From Paraliobacillus quinghaiensis (lineage in GTDB: Bacteria; Bacillota; Bacilli; Bacillales; Amphibacillaceae): 64,000 nucleotides of DNA. Shown here piece by piece: positions 14,842 to 23,546 of the stretch. The position numbers were made by a program, and so were the translations under genes. The stretch is taken from NCBI RefSeq assembly GCF_003426025.1, contig NZ_QJSH01000002.1:62001-126000 (forward strand). Direction: 5' to 3'. Every line of letters starts with the position of its first letter. The first letter of the stretch is position 1. The notes beneath the pieces are model-generated. The model did no database searches. It saw nothing but the letters and a program-made list of their open reading frames with translations, and was not told the DNA's origin.

Positions 14842-17716
14842 AAATTATTTACAGCAAAGTTTATCATTACAATTTGTTGGATTAATGCTTCGTGTCTTAC
14901 TATTTATTGTAATTGGTGCTGTTGTTATTGCTTTTGGGTATCGTCAACTAAATCAGTTCCATGCGAACCAAAATAATTTATTAGAACAAAAAGAAACAAT
15001 TATTAAGCAAATTGATAATAGTTTTAATCAAGCCTTTTTTGATTTTAGAGGGTATTTTGCTTTTGAAAATGAAGCATTAAAAGCAAGTGGTTACGCACAA
15101 GAAGAAAAATTGCGTGGTTTACTAGTAGATTTTGAGGAAGTAGCTGAGACACCTGAAGATCATATTTTTCTTGATGATGTTAGGGAGTATTTAGATTATT
15201 ATTATGGAGAATTAGTACCAGAAGTGATTACTGAATTTGAGCAAGGTGATCGGGAAGAAGTGCAACAAGTGGCCAATCAAGGCGCAACGAAGACATTAAG
15301 CACATTCCAAACGGAGGTTCGAAACTATCGCAGTAAAGTTGACAATCAAATTGAATCAAATTATGAGTTGCTTACCGAAAGGAACAGCTATATCTTGATC
15401 ATAGTCGGTATTTATCTGTTAAGCATCATAGTGATTTTGTTCCGAATGACGCGTATTATGTTTAAGAATGTAGGCCAACCATTAAGTGAATTTGCAGAAG
15501 TAGCAAATGAAATTGCCGCTGGTAAAGAAGTCGATGTGAATGTCAATCTTATTAGTAATCGAAAAGACGAGCTTGGCAGGTTATCTGTCGCTTTTAAGAA
15601 AATGGTTGTATCTCTTCAAGATAAGGAACAGGATCTAATTGGACACAATGAAGAATTGATCGCACAACAAGATGAATTTGAAGCACAACAGGTTGAACTA
15701 GAAACTGCTTTGGCAAATTTAAAGCGAAGTGAAAATAACTTAACACACCGAAATGATTTTGTGAAAGGTATTTCTAATTCCCTTAATAAACAAACGGTTT
15801 TAGATGAGATCATTGTCAATATGTGCAAGATAACAGAAGCAGATCAAGGAATCATTTCTTTTTTGGATGAAGATGATTATGCCTCTTATGGCATCTCAAA
15901 AGCAGGAGAGGAACAATTTCTTAATAATCTAGATAACGGCTTAAATGAAAAATTAGTCCGCTATAAAGAAAGCTTTACAGTTAAGCGGGAGTTAGATCAG
16001 AATGAAAAAGGTTTTCATGAAGAAAAGAGTTATGGCTATGATTTATATCTACCAATTGTAGATGTTGAAAATGAAGTGACTGCAGTGCTTGTTCTAAGTC
16101 GGTTTGGCTCTCCATTTTTAGAGGAGCAGTTGGAAGAATATGAAGGGTTTGCAAAGCAGATCTCGATTTCATTAGAGAACATCCAAATGTATGATCAATC
16201 AGAAGAAGACCGGATGCGAAATCAAGATATACTTAATACGGTTCTTGAAGGGATACAGTTAGTCGATCTGGACGGGAAAACGATTCAAGTCAATCAAAAG
16301 TTGTGTAATACCTTTGGTTGTAACAGCTGGACAAATGGAATTCTTGGTCTGTCGATGGTAGAGTGGCTTGACGGGATGAAGTCCTATATTCAAGAAAAAG
16401 ATGACTTTAGCTTATTTCTAACTAGAGCGATAGAAGCAGTTGATATAGATGACTCCTTTACTTACAGAATAAATAATACCAATAAAGTGTATAAAGTTTA
16501 TGCAAATAGCTTGTTCCACGATGAGGAGAAGATTGGTACTGTTTTTGTTCATCGAGATATTACAAAAGAAGCTGAGATCGATCAAATGAAATCAGAGTTT
16601 GTTAGTACAGTAAGTCACGAATTACGGACACCGCTTGCCAGTATTTATGGCTATACCGAGCTAATGTTGAATCGTGAATTGAAACCAGAGAGACAGAAGA
16701 AGTATTTGACCACGATCTATCAAGAAACCAAACGTTTAACTTCTTTAATCAATGATTTCCTTGATGTACAACGAATGGAAGCAGGCAAACAGAGCTATGA
16801 AAAAAAATACATTGATTTGCTAGAAATAATTGAAAAAGTAGTAGATTCGCAAAAGATAAACACGACGGAACATCATTTTGAGGTACAGGTTGATACCAGT
16901 TTCACAACTGTTCTTGGTGATAAAGATAAGCTGAAGCAAGTTTTCACTAATCTTATTAGCAATGCTATTAAATACAGTCCCAATGGTGGGAAAATTCAAA
17001 TTCAACTTTATCAAGATAGTGGTTACCTTCAGACGGCAATCAAAGATGAAGGTTTAGGAATACCAACTGATGCCTTGGATAAGTTATTTTCTAAATTCTA
17101 TCGTGTTGACAATTCCGATCGGAGAACCATTGGTGGAACAGGGTTAGGCTTAGCTATTGTAAAAGAAATTAGTTATGCCCATGATGGTGATGTGTTTGTT
17201 TCTTCTGAATATGGAAAAGGAAGTACATTCACTATTAAACTACCATTGGTAGAGACGATATCAAATACGACCGATCCAATTGAAAGTACAAAAGCGGATG
17301 AAGGTTATAAGGTGTTTATTATTGAAGACGATCGCAGTCTCGCAGGTTTAATTGAACAAGAGCTAGAAGAAAATAAATTCTTTGTTCATAGCTTTACCAA
17401 AGCAACCGATGCATTAAAACAGTTGAAGGTTGAATTACCTCATGCGATCGTACTTGACTTAAACCTTGAAGCTGGCGAGATGGATGGTTGGGGATTTATG
17501 CGTGAATTAAAGAGTATGCAAGTACCATATAGTGATATCCCAATTATTATATCTTCTGCACTAGAAGAACAAGATAAGAGCCTTGCCCTTGGTGCTGCTG
17601 ATTACTTAGTTAAACCGTATAAAGCAAGTGATTTATCAAGAACACTTCTTCAAACCCTATTGAAAAAAGAAAAACGAGGTCAAATTTTTATTCCAGACCC
17701 GAAGAAAGATGAATAG
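14831..17716 (+). CDS. Hybrid sensor histidine kinase (HAMP-GAF-PAS-HisKA-HATPase-REC)
   Basis: A 961-residue membrane kinase. Two transmembrane segments (about 13-36 and 185-208) enclose an extracytoplasmic helical sensor of about 150 residues. Then come HAMP (about 209-262), a coiled coil rich in Q and E (about 265-305), a GAF-like domain (about 310-450), a PAS domain (about 465-575), HisKA with H596 in SHELRTP, HATPase_c (NLISNAIKYS; GTGLGLAIVKE) and a C-terminal receiver with D876 in LDLNLEAG and KPYKAS. It should autophosphorylate and pass phosphate to its own receiver, then to the Hpt domain of the first gene or the stand-alone regulator. It ends the operon at a very strong terminator. 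Confidence 0.92.
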   Translation: MKIKNYLQQSLSLQFVGLMLRVLLFIVIGAVVIAFGYRQLNQFHANQNNLLEQKETIIKQIDNSFNQAFFDFRGYFAFENEALKASGYAQEEKLRGLLVDFEEVAETPEDHIFLDDVREYLDYYYGELVPEVITEFEQGDREEVQQVANQGATKTLSTFQTEVRNYRSKVDNQIESNYELLTERNSYILIIVGIYLLSIIVILFRMTRIMFKNVGQPLSEFAEVANEIAAGKEVDVNVNLISNRKDELGRLSVAFKKMVVSLQDKEQDLIGHNEELIAQQDEFEAQQVELETALANLKRSENNLTHRNDFVKGISNSLNKQTVLDEIIVNMCKITEADQGIISFLDEDDYASYGISKAGEEQFLNNLDNGLNEKLVRYKESFTVKRELDQNEKGFHEEKSYGYDLYLPIVDVENEVTAVLVLSRFGSPFLEEQLEEYEGFAKQISISLENIQMYDQSEEDRMRNQDILNTVLEGIQLVDLDGKTIQVNQKLCNTFGCNSWTNGILGLSMVEWLDGMKSYIQEKDDFSLFLTRAIEAVDIDDSFTYRINNTNKVYKVYANSLFHDEEKIGTVFVHRDITKEAEIDQMKSEFVSTVSHELRTPLASIYGYTELMLNRELKPERQKKYLTTIYQETKRLTSLINDFLDVQRMEAGKQSYEKKYIDLLEIIEKVVDSQKINTTEHHFEVQVDTSFTTVLGDKDKLKQVFTNLISNAIKYSPNGGKIQIQLYQDSGYLQTAIKDEGLGIPTDALDKLFSKFYRVDNSDRRTIGGTGLGLAIVKEISYAHDGDVFVSSEYGKGSTFTIKLPLVETISNTTDPIESTKADEGYKVFIIEDDRSLAGLIEQELEENKFFVHSFTKATDALKQLKVELPHAIVLDLNLEAGEMDGWGFMRELKSMQVPYSDIPIIISSALEEQDKSLALGAADYLVKPYKASDLSRTLLQTLLKKEKRGQIFIPDPKKDE

Positions 17717-17730
17717 ATTGTGATAGAAGA

Positions 17731-17777
17731 ACTCAGGCACTGAAATGGAGTGAACTCCATTTCAGTGCCTGAGTTTT
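17731..17777. terminator. Bidirectional terminator at the end of the c-di-GMP/EPS operon
   Basis: A perfect stem of about 21 bp, ACTCAGGCACTGAAATGGAGT paired across a two-base loop with its exact complement, followed by TTTTTT. It lies between convergent genes and has A-runs on the other side, so it can serve both. Confidence 0.9.
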
Positions 17778-17803
17778 TTGTTCTTCTATGAATAACGAGG
17801 GAA

Positions 17804-18253
17804 TCATAGTTTCTTTTCAAAGAAGGATAGGGATAACTTTTCACTTACTATCACTTCTTTGATTTTTTTAAAACCATTCTTTTTATAAAAGCTAACTGCT
17901 GGGATATTTTTTGACCCTGTTCCTACTTTGATTTTTCCTACCTCGAAATTACTTTCAATGTAATTTAGAAGCATCTGGGCTACTCCTTTTTTAAAATGGC
18001 TTGGGTGTACAAATAGCCTATGTATATCAATTTCATTATTATATACTTTTATTGATATTGCTCCACATAGTTCTTCCTCTAGATGATATCCAAAAAAAGT
18101 TTCCTTGCATTGTTGCAAAGTATTAACTGTATCGTTTAATGGCGGTATTTCATAAAAGTTAATTGTTTCAGCCTCTACCATGTATGATGGTATTTGAATG
18201 TTAAAAACTCTTTCAGCACTTTTTCTGTTTTTTATATCAATTTTTTTAATCAA
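17804..18253 (-). CDS. GNAT-family N-acetyltransferase
   Basis: A 149-residue acetyltransferase of normal GNAT length. The acetyl-CoA binding segment is IHRLFVHPSHFKKGVAQMLL, which keeps the general layout but has a weak Q/R-x-x-G-x-G loop (FKKGVA), followed by VGTGSKNIPAVSFYKKNGFKKI, the usual C-terminal strand-helix. Start is the TTG at 18253, preceded by GAGGG seven bases upstream. It is convergent with the kinase operon and shares its terminator. The substrate is unknown. Confidence 0.8.
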   Translation of the reverse strand: MIKKIDIKNRKSAERVFNIQIPSYMVEAETINFYEIPPLNDTVNTLQQCKETFFGYHLEEELCGAISIKVYNNEIDIHRLFVHPSHFKKGVAQMLLNYIESNFEVGKIKVGTGSKNIPAVSFYKKNGFKKIKEVIVSEKLSLSFFEKKL

Positions 18254-18545
18254 GGTAATCCCTCATTCAACTTTTACTATTTAACAGTTCTTTATACCAA
18301 AATATTACCATATAACAAGCTGATGTGTTTGTTTTTCCAGAAATATAATAAAAACGAATTATACTTATTAGGACTACAAGTGGACCTAGTCTGTTACTTT
18401 AAAGATATTAACCTCTAATCCATTTCGATACAAGAGATTAAAGTGAAAGATATGGATTAGATTAAAAAAATTAAACTATTCGATCATTCACGTAAAAAGC
18501 ATGATAAAATTGACATCATAAACCAGTTTGTCAGGGGGACGAGGT

Positions 18546-19370
18546 ATGTGGAGCAGGAAGCGGATTTTCTTATATATTAGTATTCTATTGCTTGTAGCTG
18601 TGAGCATTAAAGTATATTATGATACCAACTTTTTCAAGGTAAATCATGTCGCATTCCAGACGGATAAATTGCCTGAGGAATCTTCTGTGACAATTGTGCA
18701 ATTAAGTGACATACATAATCATGATTTTGGTGAGGGGAATGAATCCCTTATTAACGAAGTGAGCCATGTAGATCCTGATATTATTGTGATAACAGGGGAT
18801 CTGGTTGATAGAAAAACAAATGATTTAACGGATGTCTTCCATTTAGTTGAAGAATTAATTACACAAAATGAACATGTCTATTTTGTTTCTGGGAACCATG
18901 AGTGGGGTAACACGCATACTGCAGCTATTTTTGCAGGATTAGAGGAACGGAATGTGACAATACTGGATAATACGAATACAACCATTACATTAGGTAATCA
19001 GACATTAACTTTAGCTGGGGTTGGAAATAGTTCAACAATGCATGATGACCTGATAAAGGCTCTAGCAGGTGTTAGAAAAGAGAACTATACGGTGTTACTA
19101 TCGCATACACCTGATATTAGCGACATGTCTGTATCAACACCAGTTGACTTGATATTAAGCGGCCATACACATGGAGGGCAAGTTCGCTTTCCATTGATTG
19201 GTGGAGTAATTGCACCAGATCAGGGATTTTTTCCTGCGTTAGACAAAGGTACATATGAATGGGAAAATAAAAAATATCTCTATATTGATAGCGGACTAGG
19301 AACGAGTTTACTTTCAATTCGTTTTTTGAATCAGAGTCAATTTAGTGTGATAACTATTGAAGCAGAATAG
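18546..19370 (+). CDS. Membrane-anchored metallophosphoesterase (YkuE-like), copy 1
   Basis: A 274-residue calcineurin-like phosphoesterase with an N-terminal transmembrane anchor (about residues 5-22). All metal-binding motifs are present: LSDIHNH (D-x-H), GDLVDR, GNHEWG, LSHTPD and GHTHGG. It resembles Bacillus YkuE, an extracytoplasmic enzyme reported to associate with the cell wall. I chose the ATG at 18546, which follows AGGGGG with seven bases of spacing; the frame is open to a TTG at 18528. An extended -10 element (TGATAAAAT, 18502-18510) lies upstream. A close paralogue follows 23 bases downstream. Substrates of this group are phosphodiesters or pyrophosphates of lipids or nucleotides; the exact one is unknown. 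Confidence 0.88.
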   Translation: MWSRKRIFLYISILLLVAVSIKVYYDTNFFKVNHVAFQTDKLPEESSVTIVQLSDIHNHDFGEGNESLINEVSHVDPDIIVITGDLVDRKTNDLTDVFHLVEELITQNEHVYFVSGNHEWGNTHTAAIFAGLEERNVTILDNTNTTITLGNQTLTLAGVGNSSTMHDDLIKALAGVRKENYTVLLSHTPDISDMSVSTPVDLILSGHTHGGQVRFPLIGGVIAPDQGFFPALDKGTYEWENKKYLYIDSGLGTSLLSIRFLNQSQFSVITIEAE

Positions 19371-19393
19371 CATGAAGAGGTGAGAATGTCGAG

Positions 19394-20218
19394 ATGAGAA
19401 TGCGTACGGGTTTTATTTTATTTACAATTTTAGCTACCGTGATTTCTACACTGGTTAAAATATTTTATGATACAAAATTGTTTAAAGTAGAGCGAGTCAA
19501 AGTTGATACGAGTAAAATTCCAAAAGGGTCATCTTTTACAATTTTACAGTTAAGTGATATACACAATAATGTATTTGGTTATCAAAATGAGATGTTAATT
19601 CGTAAAGTGAAGCAATTAAATGCTTCAATCATTGTGATTACAGGTGATTTGATTGATCGGAAAACGAGTGATTTTAGTCAAATGTTTCATTTAGTTGAAG
19701 AGCTTGTTGCAATGAATAAACATGTTTATTTTGTTTCTGGGAATCATGAATGGGGGAACCCGAAAGCAGAAGAATTTTTCACTGGATTGAAAGAGCGAAA
19801 AGTGACAATGCTTGATAATACCAATAAGAAAATTCAACTAAGTGATGTGACTTTCAATTTAGCTGGCGTTGCCGATTTTACTACTGCGCATGATCACTTA
19901 CCAGAAGCGCTAAATGGGATCGATGAAACAGCTTATACTGTGCTGTTATCACATGCCCCTGATATTATTGGTACATTTCATGAAAAGCCAATTGATTTGA
20001 CGTTATGTGGTCATACACATGGTGGACAAATACGATTTCCGATTGTTGGATCGGTTGTAGCGCGGGGACACAGTTTTACAGGCTTAGATAAAGGATTATA
20101 TCCACAGCAAGATGGGAAATATATCTATGTTGATAGTGGTATTGGCACTACAGGATTACCATTTCGTTTTCTAAATCAGAGCCAATGTAGTTTGATTACG
20201 GTCAAAGGATCGAAGTGA
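19394..20218 (+). CDS. Membrane-anchored metallophosphoesterase (YkuE-like), copy 2
   Basis: A 274-residue paralogue of the preceding gene, of identical length and clearly alignable throughout (shared blocks include VITGDL, HVYFVSGNHEWGN and FRFLNQSQ). Motifs LSDIHNN, GDLIDR, GNHEWG, LSHAPD and GHTHGG are intact and an N-terminal anchor (about 5-22) is present. The pair arose by tandem duplication. The C-terminal third differs more (SVVARGHSFTGL against GVIAPDQGFFPAL), near the substrate pocket, so the two may have diverged in specificity. It is in the same transcript as copy 1; an AGAGGTGA site lies ten bases before the ATG. Confidence 0.88.
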   Translation: MRMRTGFILFTILATVISTLVKIFYDTKLFKVERVKVDTSKIPKGSSFTILQLSDIHNNVFGYQNEMLIRKVKQLNASIIVITGDLIDRKTSDFSQMFHLVEELVAMNKHVYFVSGNHEWGNPKAEEFFTGLKERKVTMLDNTNKKIQLSDVTFNLAGVADFTTAHDHLPEALNGIDETAYTVLLSHAPDIIGTFHEKPIDLTLCGHTHGGQIRFPIVGSVVARGHSFTGLDKGLYPQQDGKYIYVDSGIGTTGLPFRFLNQSQCSLITVKGSK

Positions 20219-20247
20219 TTTTAAAAATTAGAATAGGAGTGATTTTA

Positions 20248-20445
20248 ATGGATGAAACGTTGAAATTAATTCTCGATGAATTAAAAGTAATTAAACAGGA
20301 ACAGGAAGAACTTAAAAAGTTAGTTTCGAGTATGAAGGGTGAGGTTGTGAAAGATCTTAAACCTTACTTTGACAGTGTTGAAAAACGTATTGATGAAAAG
20401 ACAAGCGAACTTAATGAAACATTCAGACCAACAAAGTATTACTGA
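20248..20445 (+). CDS. Small coiled-coil protein (65 aa)
   Basis: A 65-residue, highly charged protein with heptad-like leucine and isoleucine spacing (LKLILDELKVIKQEQEELKKLVSSM) that predicts a coiled coil, followed by a second charged helix. The ATG at 20248 has an AGGAGTG site; the open frame extends back to 20215, overlapping the end of the phosphoesterase gene, so it belongs to that transcript. It has no signal or membrane segment. I do not recognise a family; small proteins of this type are common in Bacillaceae and some are phage-derived. Confidence 0.6.
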   Translation: MDETLKLILDELKVIKQEQEELKKLVSSMKGEVVKDLKPYFDSVEKRIDEKTSELNETFRPTKYY

Positions 20446-20476
20446 TACTTAGAACGAAGGCTGAGTTTTAAAAGAA

Positions 20477-20563
20477 ATGAAAAAATTTATAAGTGTTCTT
20501 CTTGGGTTATTTACCTTATTTTTGGCGGTCCTCTGGGAGCGGTTGTACACCATATCATATTGA
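20477..20563 (+). CDS. Possible 28-residue hydrophobic peptide
   Basis: A short frame, MKKFISVLLGLFTLFLAVLW and a few more residues, reads like a signal or membrane peptide, but its ribosome binding site is weak (GAAGGCTGAG) and its last codons lie inside the hairpin at 20547-20571. It may be a small membrane peptide or a decayed gene end. I see nothing coding in the remaining stretch to 20856, apart from a frame continuous with the CPBP gene that contains a stop. Confidence 0.25.
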   Translation: MKKFISVLLGLFTLFLAVLWERLYTISY

Positions 20564-20578
20564 TATGGTGTATTTGTT
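20547..20578 (+). terminator. Hairpin terminator
   Basis: A perfect 11-bp stem ACACCATATCA / TGATATGGTGT with a TAT loop, followed by ATTTGTTTT. It closes the metallophosphoesterase transcript. Confidence 0.7.
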
Positions 20579-20856
20579 TTAAGAGAGATTTTATTAGTTT
20601 GCACTTTTTACATTTATCAAAAATATAAAAATAGAAGCTTAAATTAATTCTAAAGTTGTTAAATAGAAAATAAATGTATTGAATATAAGCTTTTTTGTTA
20701 AAGCCAAGAATTTAATCTTACTTAAAGGGAGGATAATTGAATACTGAGTAAGAACTAGAAGAGGAGGGTTTAGGAAATAAATTTGATAGAACAGGTTATT
20801 TTTTAATTGCACTGAGTAGGTTAGTTGAATTGGTACTAGTTAAAGGGGTTGGAACA

Positions 20857-21585
20857 GTGAATCAAAATTATGCTCGAAGTTCATTAGTTGTTATAGCACT
20901 TATCTTTCGTACAGCTTTCTTTGCCATAACTGGATTGATTTTTGCTTTTTACTTTTCAATTTTTGGCAGTGAAAATCCACTCGAACAAGCGTCAGTCTGG
21001 TGGACATATCAAGTTATTTTAGTTGGTATTTTAACCTTTATTTTTGTTATGTTTTTATTGAAACGAGAGGGGATAAAATATCTTGAATTTATTAGTTTTC
21101 AAAAGGAAAGAGTAGTAAAAGATTTGGGGTTAGGATTAGGGTTAGGTGTACTATCAGCTCTAGTTGGTGGTATTGGGTTATATGGAAGTGCTTTTATTAT
21201 TTATGGAGGAATGCCTCCAGAAACAATGATTCAGCCGTTACCAATTTGGGCAGTTTTTATTGCATTGTTTTTGATGCCAGTATCTGTAGCGGCTGTTGAA
21301 ACCCCACTTTATTTGGGATATGCTTCTCCAAGACTTCAGGTCATGTTAAAGAGTAAGTGGAGTGCTTTATTTATTGTTTCCTTCGCTTTTGCTTTTCAAC
21401 ATATTTCTCTACCTTTACTTTTTGATTATCAATTTATGCTTTGGCGTGTTTTTTCTTATTTACCTTTAGCTTTAATGCTGGCAGTTATCTTTTTTTCTAA
21501 CAAACGGCTTTTTCCAATTATGATTGCGCATTTTTTATTAGACTTGCAAGCTATCATAACAATTCTAATTATATCCTTGACCTAG
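20857..21585 (+). CDS. CPBP-type intramembrane protein (CAAX protease/bacteriocin-processing family)
   Basis: A 242-residue protein with about seven or eight hydrophobic segments. Its motifs match the CPBP family with changes: motif 1 is VETPLYLGYASPRLQ, where the usual glutamate pair is reduced to one E; motif 2 is FAFQHISLPL with the expected F and H; motif 3 is HFLLDLQ. Family members cleave prenylated or bacteriocin-like peptides in the membrane or give self-immunity. The loss of one glutamate leaves catalysis open. I chose the GTG at 20857, eight bases after AAAGGGG. It is monocistronic, and its 3' end abuts a truncated acetyltransferase. Confidence 0.7.
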   Translation: MNQNYARSSLVVIALIFRTAFFAITGLIFAFYFSIFGSENPLEQASVWWTYQVILVGILTFIFVMFLLKREGIKYLEFISFQKERVVKDLGLGLGLGVLSALVGGIGLYGSAFIIYGGMPPETMIQPLPIWAVFIALFLMPVSVAAVETPLYLGYASPRLQVMLKSKWSALFIVSFAFAFQHISLPLLFDYQFMLWRVFSYLPLALMLAVIFFSNKRLFPIMIAHFLLDLQAIITILIISLT

Positions 21586-21586
21586 A

Positions 21587-22006
21587 ATGGATGATTATAG
21601 AAAAGATTGGAATAAAGAAATCTTTCCAGATATACCGGCTTCGCTTACTATAAAATGCGACGCCAAAACTATCGGTTACGTTGGGTGCTATTGGGTAGAT
21701 CAAAATACAAACTGGCTTGAAACAGGGATTGTTATTTATGACAGCAGATTTTGGAACGGCGGATTCGGTGCTGAAGCTTATAAGCTTTGGATTGATTACC
21801 TTTTTACCTCAACTGATATACACAGGTTAGGTATGTCAACGTGGTCAGGAAACACAAGAATGATAAAGGTTGCGGACAAATTGGGAATGAAAGAAGAAGC
21901 GAGAATAAGAGATGCAAGAATGGTCAATGGTGAATATTTTGATGCAATTAAGATGGGGATATTGAGAAAAGAATGGGAATTTATCATCAACAAACGAAAT
22001 ACTTAG
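21587..22006 (+). pseudogene. 5'-truncated RimJ/RimL-type acetyltransferase
   Basis: The 139-residue frame matches the C-terminal three quarters of a RimJ/RimL-type GNAT protein: TIGYVGCYWVD, LETGIVIYDSRFWNGGFGAEA (acetyl-CoA loop), HRLGMSTWSGNTRMIKVADKLGMKEEARIRDARM and the end YFDAIKMGILRKEWE. Family members are usually about 175-185 residues, so roughly 40 N-terminal residues are missing. The first ATG comes one base after the CPBP stop with no ribosome binding site. It looks like a fragment brought in or left by recombination; the upstream junction is at or near 21587. The base composition of its first 100 bases differs from the flanks. Confidence 0.65.
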
Positions 22007-22055
22007 AGTTGGAATCATATAAGATTTTCTATCGAACTTTAGCTATTTGTTGTGA

Positions 22056-22091
22056 AAAAGTGCTGCTGAGCAGTTTGCAGCACTTTTAATT
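22056..22091 (+). terminator. Hairpin terminator
   Basis: AAAAGTGCTGC pairs with GCAGCACTTTT over a 10-base loop, then AATTTTG. It follows the truncated acetyltransferase. Confidence 0.7.
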
Positions 22092-22202
22092 TTGTATTTC
22101 TGCTTACAATTTATGGTGTGACAATCAGTTTGTGTATAAAAAGGTATATGTAAAAAGACAGAACACAGCTAGGTTTGGAGTAGTTTCCTTGTTCGTCTTT
22201 TA

Positions 22203-22382
22203 TTATATATTACCAGTATCGATCCTTGGATAATTTGGTTCAACAGAAGCTGTAGCACGCGCATTTTTTCTGTATCTTTTATCTTGGTAACCTTCCTCTT
22301 GTTGTACCTCTAGCGAAGCGTTATAGCTAGCTTCTTCATTTTGTTTGTTGAATTCCATTTTGTTTAAATCCTTTTTACTCAT
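22203..22382 (-). CDS. Small hydrophilic protein of unknown function (59 aa)
   Basis: On the minus strand a strong AGGAGGTGAG site is followed by ATG and a 59-codon frame beginning MSKKDLNKMEFNKQNEEAS and ending EPNYPRIDTGNI. The product is very polar, rich in N, Q, E, K and R, with no hydrophobic segment, similar in style to small spore-associated or regulatory proteins of Bacillaceae. I cannot assign a family. The start-proximal region is divergent from the following rightward gene, and the two share the intergenic space 22383-22504. Confidence 0.6.
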   Translation of the reverse strand: MSKKDLNKMEFNKQNEEASYNASLEVQQEEGYQDKRYRKNARATASVEPNYPRIDTGNI

Positions 22383-22504
22383 ATTCTCACCTCCTATCTC
22401 TCTAATATGTCCAAGTTGTGTTAAAAAAATTTATTTTAAACGCATTCAATATATGATACGCTAAAATTAACAAAAATTAGTATTTGTTAGGGGAGGGTAT
22501 AAAA

Positions 22505-23116
22505 GTGAAAAAAATATTTACGATAGGTGCACTTATTATCGGATTTGTTTTACTAATTCTTTTTTATCAAAGCGGAGACCCGTTAGAACCAATACGTGAG
22601 CTTAGAGAAGGAACAGTTGAAAATATTGAAATGATTGACACGGTAACTACGGAAAATGGAACAATGGTTTATGCGGTAGGTGAAGCAAATAGCGGCAAAA
22701 ATTCAATGTATACTGTTGATATGGTGAGGAATGGATTAACCGGCTACAAATGGGTAGGTGGTGGTGGACATGTGAACCAAGATGTCCCGATGAATGATCC
22801 GTTTGTGTTATCGTTACAGGTATTGAGTGAAGAACAGGATATTAATCCTACAATGTTGGGAGTTGTTAAAGACACAGCAATCACTGGAATAACAGTTGTC
22901 ACGCGTAATGAATCAGCTGATGCTACTTTCTATGAAGTGATAGACGGAGAAAATTTCTATGTTATCCCTTTTGATGAGAATGTTTCTGATCTTGCTTCCT
23001 TTAGGATTTCTATTGAAGGTAAAGGTAATTCCACTGTTATTATTTCAGGTGAAGATATGGCACGCTTACAAGAAGGAAAATCGATTTATTTAAATGAAGA
23101 AGATTTAATGGAGTAG
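22505..23116 (+). CDS. Exported or membrane-anchored protein of unknown function
   Basis: A 203-residue protein with an N-terminal signal or anchor (MKKIFTIGALIIGFVLLILFY) and no lipobox cysteine, so it is probably anchored. The extracytoplasmic part is beta-rich with GTMVYAVGEAN, MVRNGLTGYKWVGGGGH and a late YEVIDGENFYVIPFDE segment. The pattern recalls Bacillus proteins of the type that modulate or report cell-envelope status, but I do not recognise a defined family. I chose the GTG at 22505, eight bases after GGGGAGGG. The next gene starts 23 bases later and may be co-transcribed. Confidence 0.65.
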   Translation: MKKIFTIGALIIGFVLLILFYQSGDPLEPIRELREGTVENIEMIDTVTTENGTMVYAVGEANSGKNSMYTVDMVRNGLTGYKWVGGGGHVNQDVPMNDPFVLSLQVLSEEQDINPTMLGVVKDTAITGITVVTRNESADATFYEVIDGENFYVIPFDENVSDLASFRISIEGKGNSTVIISGEDMARLQEGKSIYLNEEDLME

Positions 23117-23139
23117 CAATAATACAAAGGTGGTGTGGC

Positions 23140-23412
23140 TTGAATCACATTATTATTTCACTGTCTTTGCTGGGTTCAACAGTTTTGTCAGTTTCCATTT
23201 TAAAAAAGAAAAACAATAAATTATTGAGTATGCTGTCGGCTTTTTGCTTTAACCTTGTATTTTTAATTTTAATGATGTGGATATTAATGGATGATGAAGC
23301 AAGAACTTTTGGGCATTCACATCTTCATAACTTAGTATTTGCTGTTCCACTTATAACTTGGATAAACTTTATAATTTTGCAGTTTGTGATAATCAAGGAA
23401 GTAAAAGCATAG
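23140..23412 (+). CDS. Small membrane protein of unknown function (90 aa)
   Basis: A TTG-initiated 90-residue frame with an AAAGGTGG site nine bases upstream. It predicts three transmembrane helices (about 3-19, 29-49 and 66-86), with a short HSHLH segment in the second loop. It lies 23 bases after the preceding exported-protein gene, so the two probably form one transcript. I cannot assign a family. Confidence 0.55.
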   Translation: MNHIIISLSLLGSTVLSVSILKKKNNKLLSMLSAFCFNLVFLILMMWILMDDEARTFGHSHLHNLVFAVPLITWINFIILQFVIIKEVKA

Positions 23413-23479
23413 AATTCAGGCGGCTACTCATTAAACAAACAGATGTGTTAGATTAATCTTACTAAATCTAATTACCAAT

Positions 23480-23508
23480 TTCAATGTATATAAAAACTGT
23501 AGTATAAT
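23480..23508 (+). promoter_or_regulatory. Promoter of the toxin-antitoxin operon
   Basis: TTCAAT (23480-23485) and TATAAT (23503-23508) are 17 bases apart. Initiation near 23515 argues that the antitoxin starts at ATG 23547 rather than at 23523. Confidence 0.6.
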
Positions 23509-23546
23509 TAGGGGAAAGTAATATGAAATGGAGGTTGAATAAGAGT

